64,000 bases of DNA from Rana temporaria (Eukaryota > Chordata > Amphibia > Anura > Ranidae). Positions 1-10,277 of the stretch are shown one piece after another (the first letter of the stretch is position 1; the number at the start of each line of letters is the position of its first letter). Under the pieces are notes generated by a model. The model did not search any database. It was not told the DNA's origin and saw nothing but the letters and a program-made list of their open reading frames with translations. The translations under genes and the position numbers were made by a program. Where the stretch lies: contig NC_053489.1 in assembly GCF_905171775.1 (NCBI RefSeq), positions 330,990,089-331,054,088 on the forward strand, in the 5' to 3' direction.

Positions 1-247
1 TAAGTCCATCGGACTTAAGTCCAAGGTACAAACACGCATGCTTAGAACCAATGCTAAAGATCAGACAACAATAGCAGAAGTTGCCCAAAGGGTGGCGTGG
101 CGGTAAAGAGCTGAAAAACCATGTGATTTGGTGAAAGTTGGCTGAAAAAGTCATGCTGTGTGTATGCATACCAAGTTCATGGCCAACGCACATTCGGAGC
201 AAAATCCACGGAAAAGTCAGATGGAAGTCCAATTGTGTGTATGAGGC
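1..247. repeat. right end of a Harbinger-type MITE (probable)
   Basis: The stretch ends with TTGTGTGTATGAGGC at 233-247, which resembles the reversed terminal repeat of the Harbinger-type elements elsewhere in this window (GTGTGTACGGGGCC). It contains short self-complementary pieces around 'agtccatcggactt'. The left end lies outside the window, so element length and target duplication cannot be checked. There is no coding potential. Confidence 0.35.
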
Positions 248-710
248 TTTACACATATTATCAATGGTGATGCGAAGCAAGCAACCCCCCGTGTTCTGTG
301 TGCAGTGAGTAAGCACAGAACTCAAGCAGGACCCAAAGGATTGGGGCTATCACTGTATTAGCGTCATATACTACAGTAATCTTCAGATTTACCAATGGAC
401 CATTAGTTATGAGATATGCATACCTACATTGTGCCAACCTTGACCAATGTAAATATGCAATGCAAATATTTTTTGTAGTTTAGCTTTAATAAATGATGCT
501 TGAGTTCTTTTAATTGTAGTGATGGGATACATTTTATTATGTGCCTTGCCTGTATCACATATCAGCAGCAGCATCTGTTTGTAAGAACTGATTGATAGCT
601 ACCTCTTTAGTTGTCTACATCTTAATTACATTTTTCTTTTAGTTAATTTTTTATTTTTTTAGATTGGGGAAGTTAAACCAACACATACCCCCAACCCAGG
701 TGCATTGCAA
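248..710. other. intergenic, nothing recognised
   Basis: AT-rich sequence with no convincing open frame and no repeat that I can name. It leads into a degenerate hammerhead-like motif at 711, so part of it may be the 5' flank of an old Penelope-like pseudo-LTR. Confidence 0.4.
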
Positions 711-752
711 CCCCTGACGAAGCATACGTAGAAGTATGTGAAATGCATTAAC
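711..752 (+). ncRNA. degenerate hammerhead ribozyme motif
   Basis: CTGACGA at 714-720 is followed by a stem II with arms CATAC (723-727) and GTATG (734-738), then GAAA at 740-743 and TGCATTA. The order CUGANGA, stem II, GAAA matches the hammerhead core. There is an extra A before stem II and stem I is weak, so it is probably an inactive remnant of a Penelope-like pseudo-LTR. Confidence 0.45.
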
Positions 753-2720
753 ATAACAGGTGCGACAAGATCTCAAACCTCACTCTGCAGTCCATCTGAC
801 AAGCGTTGCCTGACATGTGGTCTGGACAGAACACAACAGCCATACACTGTCATTAACCAGGAATGCCTATACCTTACAGCATTCACCATGAGGCAGTTGG
901 GAAGCAATGAGCTCTCTACAGAGAAAGCGTCTGGAGCTGTGTTACCACCAGCCAGTAATTGACGGAAGGGTCAGCTGGGCAAAGGACATCAGCATTGCAG
1001 ATTGTTGAGAGCCTCCAGACAGCTGTTACTAGCTCCTTCACTATTTACCTTTCACAGGGGCGGACTTTGCAATCCATGCTGAAACTCATCCCAACCTGCT
1101 GTTAACTCTATGACAGTGCTGCTTTTCATTACATATGGAAGTGGTTTATATTTGAAGCTGTCTGTGCAGTTGTCTTATCTCCAATAGCCATCCACTGGGT
1201 CTATATTGGTATAGAGTCAAATAGATGAGTTGTCATCTACAGTCTGTTAAATGGCACAGCTTTTGAATTACTTTACATGCCTGTGAAATACTGGAATTAA
1301 TTGGAAAAACAATAAATGTACCATGAGAATCATCCAATTGTGATTTGGGGAGTACATTAACCAATATTGCCCTACTCTGGCTAAATATACATCTCTGGAC
1401 ATCATATCCTATCCGTGACTGTTCACATACAAACCCAGTTTGGAGGGTTCATCTAGGCCTCACTGGGGGACACTAGTTATTGTTTCAGGTCCCATGTCAG
1501 ACTGCAGCTGATGAACCTTTATACTACTGTATGTAACTTCTTCCTATTATGTGTACATTCTATCCCAGAGCCGTGTTTCACGGAATTGTCAGAGGTAACG
1601 GAAGAGTCAGTGTTGCACATAGAAAGGGACAAGTAGTGCACAAGCATCCAATGACCCCCTACCTAGACCTCTTGGGTTTTGAAACATTAGGAAGCACATA
1701 AAGGTCCAATGTAGTATATCTGCATATCTGAGTGAGGTCCTGTTGTGATGAAAACAAATGAAAATTATCTTTTTTAAGCGTTTTAATTGGTGTCTGGAAG
1801 GGTGGGACATTGTTGCCTCCCAATTTTTGGTAATTTTTTTGGTAACTTTTGATGCATTTTGTATAATAAAGTCTATACTATCACATGATATACCATTGTT
1901 GGTTCCCCATATACAACTCCTTGTTCTTTCTTCCCACTGATTGTGCATTGAAACCCCTTCTATACCCTCATATACCCAAAATGTGCTTGGTTTTAATTGG
2001 GGTTTATGCCCTGGGATTTGGACGGATTTCCTGATCATGTGACCTTTGTGATCATCTGTCACAGTGATCACATGGTTAAGAGCCAATCCCAGGAGCTACC
2101 AATCATGAATAGCAACAAAGAGCTGTTTATGACAGCTGGATCACTGTGCCTCAGTCATACATGTGTGCTGCAAGAGGTTAAACATATATACAATCAACAT
2201 TAATTGCATCAGTAACAATTGCAGTAGGTGTTTGGTAGTTCTTTCTCATTTTGAAAGCATTCTTACTTAACAGCATTTCTTAACACCTGTCTAAAACTAG
2301 TACTGTACACAATACTAGTATTTTTTGAATATTTGTGGAATAATTGGGGTTACATGGATGGAAAGGGGTTCAGGGATATGGATTGTGGCTTTGAAGTGCT
2401 TTTTGACATTTTAATTGCCACTGGATAGAAAAATCAGGTGTCACAGTCAAAACGACCTACAAACTTTTGGTTCAGGTGCTACATGAAGAAGCAATGACTT
2501 CTGATGATTTCCAGCTCCCTATGAGCCCAGCCTACACCTGCCTATAAAACATTCAACCCACTGCCCACCTGACACCAGCATAGCTTGTTTTAAGTAGCAA
2601 TCAACACTTCCATTTGGATCTGTGTTCAACATTTGCAAACTGGCACTGTAAAAGCTTCAACAAAACTTGCTGAAAGTTATGCAAATGCTTTGTCAATGCT
2701 TGCTGTTCATAAAACTCTAA
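753..2720. other. intergenic, old repeats, no gene
   Basis: Several open frames of 60-160 codons occur on both strands (for example the minus-strand frame 1607-2086), but they show no domain, no codon pattern and no conserved motif. I see no element ends here. This is probably decayed interspersed repeat. Confidence 0.4.
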
Positions 2721-2721
2721 T

Positions 2722-3170
2722 GCCTCGTACACACGATCGTGATTCCTGACAAGAAAACCTCTGGTTTTTTTTTCAGCAGGAAAATGGCTGAAACTTGTCT
2801 TGCATACACATGGTCACATTAATCTTGGCTGAAATTCCGACTGTCAAGAACCTGGTGACGTACAACATGTACGACGGCACTATAAAGGGGAAGTTCTGTT
2901 CCATCGGCGCCACCCTTTGGGCTGCTTTTGCTGATCCTTGTGTTAGTAAAAGTTTGGTGAGAGACGATTCACTCTTTTTCAGTCTTCGTGCTTTTCAGAT
3001 CATTTTCTGCTGTTCAGTTTGTTCTTGTGGGTTCGTATCTGTTTTTCAGTCTGTGCATTATTGTCCGCTCGTTTCTGATTTTCAGGTCGTTCTTCATAGG
3101 TCTTGCTGTTCTTCATTGCGTTCTGTTAGTTTTTTCTGACTAGCCAGCCGTTTTCTAGCCATGTTGCAGG
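2722..3170 (+). mobile_element. left terminal region of a Harbinger transposon
   Basis: Starts with GCCTCGTACACACGATCG at 2722-2739, the same style of terminal repeat (cGTACACACG) as the short Harbinger-type MITEs in this window. It lies directly upstream of a recognisable PIF/Harbinger transposase in the same orientation, so it is taken as the 5' end and leader of that element. I could not find the matching right end, which may have been lost or replaced by the repeat beginning near 7680. Confidence 0.55.
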
Positions 3171-3247
3171 TACGTTCTCTTTGTAGTAGAGTTCGTGCTG
3201 TGCATGGGCTTGGTGTTGGGGTTCTTGTCTTGGCCCAAGCTCAGTCC

Positions 3248-4590
3248 ATGAACAGGGCAGTGAGGAGTTCATGGATGGAGAATTGGTTGCTCCAGCGTGA
3301 CCAATTCTGATACATGCCTTTGCTGCGGGCGATCCAAGAGAATAATCCTGATGAGGAATTTTCTCCAGATGACGGACCCTGTTTTTCACTGTTTGTTGGC
3401 TTTGCTGTCCCTCTATATTACCAAGCAGGACACCTGCACGAGGCAAGCTATCACTGCCAAGCAAAGGCTAGTCGCCATGTTGAGATACCTGGTGACTGGG
3501 AGAAGTCTGCAGGACCTCAAGTTCTCAAAAGGCATCTCCCCCCAGGCTCTGGGGATCATTATTCCAGAGACCTGTTCTGCCATCATTCAAGTCCTGCAGA
3601 AGGACTATATTAAGGTAAGTTGTATCCTTTAATATCACATTCTATGTATTTAATGTATGCTAATGTATTGTATTTCTTTCATAATTCCCTAATTACCATG
3701 ATTGTAATATGTTGTGAATGTCCCCTTTGTCCCTGTGCATGCTATAAGCTTGTAATGCTCCTTTTTTGGCCTCCATGAATATTTCCCTTCATGTTATCCT
3801 TGGTCCATATAAACCTAGCCTAGTCACTTAACATTGTATTTTGTCAGCTCCATTGTAGTGCTTTATCCTAAATACCACCTACAAATATGTACACCTTTTC
3901 TCATTAAATTCAGGCAGAGTGACAGGGGCTTTATTTTTTAGGGCCCAAACTCATTTAGACCCCCCCCCCTAAAATGTGTACAAATGTTTTTGTTCTTATT
4001 AAATTCAGGCAGAGTGGTAGAGGCTTTTTTTGGGGTCCCAAACATAGCTAGAACTCCCCCCCTTTTTTTTTTTTTTTACAATGGGCCATCAGAGGGGTCT
4101 TATATTGGGCCTTATATTCTTGTCTTTAAATACTCCTTAAAATAAATGTTATACTGATGTTGGCCAATAATGTTTTTGTATAATCTGCTTGCAATGTTAT
4201 GTGCAAAAGTACTAATATATTTTTTTATTGTTTGACTCCACAGTTCCTTCCACGCCACAGGAATGGCAGACTGTGGCATCAGAGTTTGCCAGGTGGTGGA
4301 ACTTTTCAAACTGCAGAGGGGCAATAAATGGGAAGCATGTCCGCATCGTCCCACCATCCCATTCAGGGTCATACTATTTCAACTACAAGGGGTTCCATAG
4401 TATTGTGATAATGGCGGTGGTGTCGGCGACATATGATTTTTTTATATGTGGACGTGGGGAAAAATGGCCGGATGTCGGAGTGTTTTCCAAGACCGAGTTC
4501 TCCAGACGTCTCCAGACTGGTGGATTGGGATTGCCACCTGTGGAAGACAATGTGGAAGGACTCCCGTTTGTGTTTTTTTCGCTGGTATAA
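3248..4590 (+). pseudogene. PIF/Harbinger (HARBI1-like) DDE transposase, decayed
   Basis: Encodes a nuclease-type transposase that in this superfamily cuts and joins DNA at 3-bp TWA-like targets, normally with a Myb-like partner protein. The N-terminal part runs about 3248-3615 (helical region ending in ETCSAIIQVLQKDYIK) with a frame change near 3360. A GTAAGT donor follows at 3616, and after an intron of about 620 bp an acceptor CCACAG precedes the catalytic part at about 4240-4590 (EWQTVASEFARWWNF, GSYYFNYKGFHSIVIMAVV, LQTGGLGLPPVEDNVEGLPF). The reading frame is broken at the splice junction and again near 4440-4470. The family motif GAIDGKHVR reads GAINGKHVR here, so a conserved catalytic-region aspartate is lost. 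It ends early at 4590. The assignment is firm; function is not expected. Confidence 0.85.
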
Positions 4591-5159
4591 AAGGTACACT
4601 TAGCACACAGATATTTGAGGCCAGAAATAGGAATATGAAACATTGCTTGGAAGTAGGTTACAATTGTGTGTTTTCGCAGAGTTCCAAGCTGAAGTCATGA
4701 TTCTTTCCCTTACCAAAGCTGGAATACTTACCTTTTTTGCACAAGTTTCACACATGGAGACACCCCAAGTATCCACTGGAGCACCTGTGTGGGACACCCT
4801 AAAAAGGTTGTTCTGGTGTCCCACAATAGTGCTCCTGAGTCCAGATGTGTAAACAACTACTGAGTGTCCTCTCCTTTATACACTGAATCAAGTTTGCATT
4901 TCATTCTAGTTACAAACACATCTAGACAACAATGTAATAAAATAATTTTAATAAAAATAGGCATGACCAAATGTAGTTAACCATGTATATGAAAAAAACA
5001 TTGTATTATTAGTGGGCAAACTACCAATGTTTGCTATGATCTTTTACTGTGCCCTTGAACCTGAAAGTTGCCATTTTAAACTGTGCAACAGTTAAGAAAA
5101 GCACATGGAGCAACATGCAAGTAATAATAATTATAGGAACACAGGACAAATACTTACTA
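4591..5159. other. Harbinger interior, between transposase and Myb-like gene
   Basis: No intact gene. On the minus strand a short open stretch at about 4730-4824 ends at a GTAAGT donor and could be a further exon of the Myb-like gene, but I cannot confirm it. The rest is AT-rich. Confidence 0.35.
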
Positions 5160-5908
5160 TTTTGAATCATTCTCTTGATCCTCCTGTACTAGTCATGCTC
5201 CCTCAGTTTCAGGTTTGACCAGCGTTTCCTCAAATCCTCCTTGGATTGTTGTACCCCAAAATTCCTGTGCAGACTTCTCACAACTTTAGTCATGATCTTG
5301 TGTATAAACAAAACTAAACGGGTGGGACTTTAAATGAGGAGCAAGGCATAGAGCCAAGTGCTTCGATCCCCGATACTATGAGCGAGGAAGAACAAGTGTG
5401 GGACTTTAATTGAGGCATGCACCCCAGGAGATTAACGATGACAATTGGAAATGGCAGGTAAAAAATCCAGTGGAACCAAACACATAACATGAAAGCATTG
5501 CATGACAACAATAAACAGTCAGTTATTTAATAGCATAAAAATAGAACAGATACAATAGTAGCATAATAAACCTGGTACAATAGTCAAAGGATATTGCATA
5601 CATTCCAACAGTTCATAGTAACAATAATCGAGATAAATATGATTGGTTCATACTGGAAACAATAACAAAAAGCCAATTCGTTGGAATGTGTCTCCATGGT
5701 ATATAAATATAATCTTGATACGTTGGTACAGTCCACTGGTGTAAAAATAGGATAGGTTGATAATAAATGTCATATATTGACCAGGGGGGCATCTAATGGC
5801 TCCTAGTAATATGTAATTGGTTCATAATATAAGCATTGTATAGAATCCAATTAATTTAGATTAGACACACCCTTCAGGGTGTATGTGGCGCTGTAAAGAA
5901 ATATTAAA

Positions 5909-5934
5909 ATCAATCAATCAATCAATCAATCAAG
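5909..5934. repeat. (TCAA)n microsatellite
   Basis: About six tandem copies of the tetranucleotide lie inside hammerhead element copy A. No role is apparent. Confidence 0.9.
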
Positions 5935-6147
5935 ATATCTCCATAATAATTGCAACCATGATTACATGATAAATTGGTATAATCGATATATAAAATGATA
6001 AATAGTACAATAGCAGCAAGTATGAAGGGGGGCATCTGTTAGCTCCTCCGTAGTAATTGTAGCCATGAGTAATGATGAATAAAATAGAATCAATATATAA
6101 GATGGTAGATGGTAGAATAGCAACAAATATGAAGGGGGCATCTATTG

Positions 6148-6185
6148 GCTCAATGCGTTTCGTGGCTAATGCCACTCGTCAGGAG
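6148..6185 (-). ncRNA. hammerhead ribozyme, complete core (copy A)
   Basis: On the minus strand: CTGACGA (6182-6176), stem II GTGGC/GCCAC with an ATTA loop (6175-6162), GAAA (6161-6158), then CGCATTGAGC. Stem I pairs C-U-C upstream with G-A-G downstream. The expected cleavage site is after the second U of the ATT. Stem III can only be a very short or intermolecular helix. Relative to copies B and C one CpG of the palindrome has decayed to CA, which would weaken stem III. Confidence 0.75.
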
Positions 6186-7223
6186 AAAAGTGTGAGGTAG
6201 ATGTCTGTAGATATTAAAACAAAATAATTTAAGGTAAGGGTATACATAATATGTCCAGTTGAGGAGAAGGGGGAAAGAAATAAAGTAGTAACTATTCCCC
6301 AAAGTACTTACAGGTATGTCATAGACTATGGGCATAGGCTGGGAGGGCAGAAATGACAGCTGGAAAGGTAACAGCCCACGGGAGCTGAGGTGGGCCAAAC
6401 CCACCACACAGATGAAAAAAACAGTGGAGAACTGGATGCCCCTAGTGGCGGCCTCATGGATACATGGTAGTAGGTGTGGTCCACATGGATGTAATGATCT
6501 GTATAAATGAAAGTGAGAACTAAAGGTAACTAAAACTTAAACAGTGTACCTCCAAACAAAATAGTATAGTATGGCATGAGCCAATGAGTGAAAAAATGTA
6601 TAGGCTGTGACAAGGAAGTGTTAATAAAAGTGCACTGTGCCCCAATATGATTTTGGTGGTATGCCAAAAACAGAGAAGGATTAGAAAATTGGGACCTAGT
6701 GTGGATAGATAGTGGATGATAAGACAGGGTAAAAAATTATACCTGAAGGTGAATCAAATGAGTGTCGGGGAGCAACCAAGATCACGAGAACCACCGCCAA
6801 GTGGGGCAGGGCTGCACTGGAAGGAGTATAAATACTCACTGTGCGTAGGGGATGGCTCACCAACGGCACGTGGGTCGTCCATAGAGGGAGGTGGCATGTC
6901 CCACCCTTGTTCTTCCTTGCTCATAGTCATGATCTTGGCCTTTCTCACATTAGGGTTCTTGTACAGTCCATGCTTCCCATCATAGTTGGTCCTCCTCAAG
7001 ATGTCCACCATCTCCGCCATCTCTACAAAGGACATATTTGAGGCCTTATATCTCCTCCTGGATCGTGACATTTCTGTCTCCGGGCTTTTCTCGTCGTTAG
7101 TGGAATTATCAGCCACCTGCTGTGTCTCTGCCATGTCATCTCCCACTGTGCAACGAAAGAGAAGGGGCGGGGATATACTAGAATGAACATCAGGGGCGGG
7201 CAGAGTTTCATGCATGAGCAGTG

Positions 7224-7230
7224 TATATAA
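7224..7230 (+). promoter_or_regulatory. TATA-like element between the divergent Harbinger genes
   Basis: TATATAA lies between the minus-strand Myb-like gene (start 7137) and the plus-strand MADF gene (coding from about 7401). It is placed for a plus-strand transcript whose intron would end at the 'ttgacttgcag' acceptor near 7401. This is based on position only. Confidence 0.3.
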
Positions 7231-7400
7231 AGCGTAACGCGCTTGTGTAGTATGTGCGATCTGTGAGCAGAGGAAGTGCCGATTATTTTTTAACTTGGTG
7301 CATCAGTGGCCTATACTACTTCTAGATTGAGGCCTATATTGGGATACAATTATAAAGAGTTTAGACTAACATTAGTATTTCTCTTGTGTTTTGACTTGCA

Positions 7401-7680
7401 GTGAAAATGTATATCTTTAAGGACCCTGAGTTCCTGGGAAAATTCATGGATAGATACAGGGATCTGCCCTGTTTGTGGGAAAAAAAAAAAAAAACCTCCA
7501 TAAAAAAAAAAGTAGCTAGGAAGGCAGCGATGGAAAAACTGCTGGAGTTTGAAAAGAGGCAGACATCCCTTTTTTTAAAGTAAAATTGGTGGCTTGAGGG
7601 GCACATACAAGAAGGAGTGGAATAAAGTCATGGATTCCCAGAGATCAGGAGCTTTGCAGGTGCTTCGGCAGCTATGTCCA
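7401..7680 (+). pseudogene. MADF-domain protein of a Harbinger element, 5' exon, frameshifted
   Basis: The frame from 7407 reads FKDPEFLGKFMDRYRDLPCLWE and then KKVARKAAMEKLLEFEKRQ, matching the MADF (Myb/SANT-like) DNA-binding domain found in Harbinger-linked genes. After a frame change near 7583 the domain continues in another frame as GGLRGTYKKEWNKVMDSQRSG, up to about 7675. A poly-A-like slip region (two runs of A at 7481-7510) has probably also shifted the frame. It is preceded by a TTGACTTGCAG acceptor. After 7680 the sequence changes to a different repeat, so the rest of the gene is missing. It would bind DNA in the nucleus; no product is expected. Confidence 0.7.
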
Positions 7681-7920
7681 TTGATTTCAATGGCATGGGC
7701 GTTTTAGGAGCAGTGAATTCAACTCTCCTGCAACGCCCCAAAGATGCTGTTTTTTTCTTTTCCTGCTAACGCGCACCACCCAGTGTGAAAGCACTTGTGC
7801 TTTTACACTGGGGTGGCTTGAGAGGTGCTTTTCAAGTGCTTTTCAGGTGCTTTACAGGTGCTATTTTTTGTGCAAAAGCGCCTGAAACCCCCCAGTGTGA
7901 AAGTAGCCAAAGTACCAAAT
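7680..7920. repeat. short non-autonomous DNA-transposon-like repeat
   Basis: Contains CCAGTGTGAAAG twice (about 7781 and 7892) and a reversed form near 7805, with internal 'aggtgcttt' repeats. The compact, inverted-repeat composition suggests a MITE, but I cannot fix its ends or a target duplication. Confidence 0.35.
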
Positions 7921-8630
7921 TCTGTAAGGTCTATTGAAAAAAAAATTGGATTTCATGCTGAGCCAATAGATAAACACTTTATTTTTACATAATCAGTATC
8001 ACACATTTAGGAAGACAAAACATGCTGTATATCAAACTCAGATGCAATATGCTCACATTTTATATACTAAATATTTTCCGATTAACTAAAGTGTACTTGA
8101 AAAACAAGCAAGCTGTTTATTTTGCACTTGTCTTATTGTTATAAATATTGTTCACTGCTTAAAGTTAAATGATTTTTTTTTCTTTCACATCTTAAGAAAG
8201 GTACAGAAAATAATATTTCTGCAATCATGTTTTGAATGCAAATAACGGTTTCTAAAGCTTCTCGCTGTGTACCATACGGATGCAGATGATAACTTGTAAA
8301 CTCAGCTAAAATTCTTTATCACTCTATAACATTATTTGTCTCCCATGCTGCACTTGATAGATAGTGCTGCTAGTGTGGTTGCTTCCAGTAGTATTGCTAA
8401 TAGACCTCACCATCAGATACATACAGGTCATATATTACAAGTAGGTATAGGGCATTTTTCATGCACAAAACACTTATTTATGTCTACCATGGATTATTTA
8501 CAGAAACATTTAATAAACACATAAAACCAAAGTGTAAAATGTACTTATTTCAGAGGTTACATACAAGTTTAGAATGATCTAAATTTAAGTGCTTACTTTT
8601 TTATAAATATCAGTTTTTAAATCAAACATG
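7921..8630. other. intergenic, nothing recognised
   Basis: AT-rich sequence without a supported ORF. The minor frame at 8336-8524 has no recognisable features. Confidence 0.4.
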
Positions 8631-8636
8631 CATGCT

Positions 8637-8672
8637 TTGATGAAGGCTTCTTAGCCGAAACACGTCAGCATA
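8637..8672 (+). ncRNA. degenerate hammerhead-like motif
   Basis: TTGATGA (8637-8643, conserved C replaced by T), a three-pair stem II GGC/GCC, then GAAA at 8657-8660 and CACGTC. It is followed by 'ggtacctttattcaagagc', typical of the 3' part of a short retroelement. The changed first base and the extra A before stem II make activity unlikely. Confidence 0.45.
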
Positions 8673-9145
8673 TAGCCTGTACCCGTGTACCCATGTAACC
8701 AATAAGGTACCTTTATTCAAGAGCATCCGAGTTGCCAGCCCTTTGTGATTCAATAATCTAAATTTAGGTACCAAAGAAGTGAAGAGAAGAAAAAGAGTAA
8801 TGATTTAGGTATGTTATGTATTGGTATCAGCAAATTGATCATACAAATAATAATCTGCATCTTGAAGTTTATTGTATGAATGTAAGAACAATTGACAATA
8901 CCAATGGAATTGTAAAGTGGTATGCAACAAACATAAGATAAAGTACGGAAGAGAAAATTTTACCACTACATGTACTGTAGGTGTGTTGAGAATGACACCC
9001 CCCCCCCCTAAGGGTTGAAGCAGCAGATGCAGGCTAAGCATGTAGCAATGAGGAAAGAGGATCTGGACAGCCGCACTCCAAAATAAACGCCTTTATTGTA
9101 AAAAAATAACAACATTTCAAACAGCGGGGTACAGGATAAATGAGT
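8673..9145. other. tails of two hammerhead-type retroelement remnants
   Basis: 8673-8750 continues the plus-strand remnant. About 9060-9145 is the minus-strand tail of the next one (an AATAAA-type signal inside 'ccaaaataaacgcctttatt'). Between them is unassigned sequence with a run of C at 9000. Confidence 0.4.
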
Positions 9146-9149
9146 CAAT

Positions 9150-9183
9150 GCGTTTCACACTCTCAATATTGCTTAGTCATAGC
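9150..9183 (-). ncRNA. degenerate hammerhead-like motif
   Basis: On the minus strand the order is ATGACTAAGC, a decayed stem II region, GTGTGAAACGCATTGA. GAAACGCATTGA is identical to the 3' half of the ribozyme in copy A, but the CUGANGA box is mutated. This is a remnant of a pseudo-LTR. Confidence 0.4.
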
Positions 9184-9899
9184 TTAAGCGGTTAAAAAGT
9201 TTCCATCACCAATATTATTCTTCCAAGTGTAGAAAAATTGTTGATCCAAAGTGACCATCACCACTAATACAGGAAAACGCACATATCTCAATAACACACA
9301 AATGCCTATTTCACTAACAAATTAGGCAAACAAAGCTTGTATTAATCCCAAAGATCTTCCAAACAGGTGCAGCCCACTTTAAGGCTTCATCTCCAGTGCT
9401 GTCCTGTCCTCATTTAGTAGTTAAATTTAATAGCTAGCATAACATAAAATAAAGTGTAGTATCTTAAACATCCAGATTTATTTGACACAAGAAATCAAGG
9501 TACTCATAAAAGCTGTTTAAGCATAAGCTTAAAATCAAGCAAAGAGATGTGTTAGTAAAGATATACAGTGAAGCCACCGCCCGCCAGCCACTCAGATCTT
9601 TCCCAGTTCACAAAAACAGCCAAATCGGTAGGACACAGTTCCTACTCACTGTCAGCGTCAGGCACTCTACATGTTTTGTCTGTTCTGATTTCATCAAAGG
9701 GGTGTGAGAGTGGGATCCCAACTACAGAGTGCAAACATTTGGGAAGAAGAAGGAGCTATTTGACATCTAAATCCATGTACTGGATGACCTGGCCAGTTCT
9801 CCCTTGCAGCTTTTTTACTATGGCAGCTGAAACTAAAATTCTCAGTTCCTGCTGAGGTCTTATGCTCAAAGGTAATGTCACTATTGGTCATGTGACACC
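9184..9899. other. intergenic, nothing recognised
   Basis: No supported gene. The open frames here are short and carry no motif. Confidence 0.4.
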
Positions 9900-9907
9900 A
9901 TCTAGAC

Positions 9908-10269
9908 CACAAGTGTCAAACACAAGACCTGTGGGCCAAATCTGGCCCTCCAGGCCATTCCATGTGGCCCTCGCACCTCTCCTGCAGCTGCAGGAGATCT
10001 CCAGCCCTCCTCTGGTCCTCCTCCAGACCCTTACTTTCTGCTTTCAAGCAATGCGTCCAGCATCTTCCCAGCAGCAGCATAAGGAAAGGGGGTGCACTGT
10101 GATGTAAGGGAGAGTGGGGGAATCAACTTCTGATGGTGGGGGGGCTCTTTATATCTAATATATGGCAAGGGGATGTGCTGGACATCTAATCTTACAGATA
10201 CAACCAGCCCCTTTGAGGGCAATCATAATGCTGATGCACCCCCACGATTAAATTTAGTTTGACACCCTG
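9908..10269. mobile_element. hAT-type MITE
   Basis: A 362-bp element flanked by a perfect 8-bp TSD, ATCTAGAC at 9900-9907 and 10270-10277. Its ends are imperfect inverted repeats (GTGTCAAAC near the left, GTTTGACACCCTG at the right), the hAT pattern. It has no coding capacity. Confidence 0.85.
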
Positions 10270-10277
10270 ATCTAGAC

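Larger units (their letters stand above)
5301..6923 (-). mobile_element. hammerhead-bearing retroelement, copy A (5' truncated)
   Basis: A 1,623-bp insertion bounded by a perfect 14-bp direct repeat. Its minus strand matches the units at 52649-62359 and 62360-64000: the proline-rich coding-like stretch with PSMDDPRAVGEPSPT, the 'acatacc..gtaagt' region, the hammerhead ribozyme, and the downstream 'ccatggagacac' and 'gtcccac' segments. It begins within the unit, so it is 5' truncated. No long ORF is present. A 29-nt inverted repeat (27 of 29 matching) lies at 5376-5404 and 6898-6926. TSD length, truncation and ribozyme suggest a reverse-transcribed, Penelope-related or other non-LTR element rather than a cut-and-paste one. 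Confidence 0.75.
5160..7137 (-). pseudogene. Harbinger-associated Myb/SANT-like DNA-binding protein, split by an insertion
   Basis: The companion gene of a Harbinger element, read on the minus strand. Such proteins are thought to bring the transposase to the nucleus and to the DNA ends. The first segment starts at the ATG at 7137 (MAETQQVADNST), is rich in Ser, Arg and Lys, then gives SFVEMAEMVDILRRTNYDGK up to KAKIMT near 6925. The second segment, 5160-5300, resumes at KIMTKVVRSLHRNFGVQQSK and runs through KRWSNLKLREHD, an in-frame stop, and YRRIKRMIQN to a GTAAGT donor. Between them sits a 1.6-kb hammerhead element with a 14-bp TSD (TAGTCATGATCTTG at 5287-5300 and 6924-6937). The insertion and the stop make it non-functional. 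The homeodomain-like assignment rests on family memory of the KRWSDLKLRE type motif. Confidence 0.7.

Noticed and set aside
1607..2086. 159-codon minus-strand frame
   Set aside because: No recognisable motif, no exon signals and repeat-like DNA; the length alone is not enough support.
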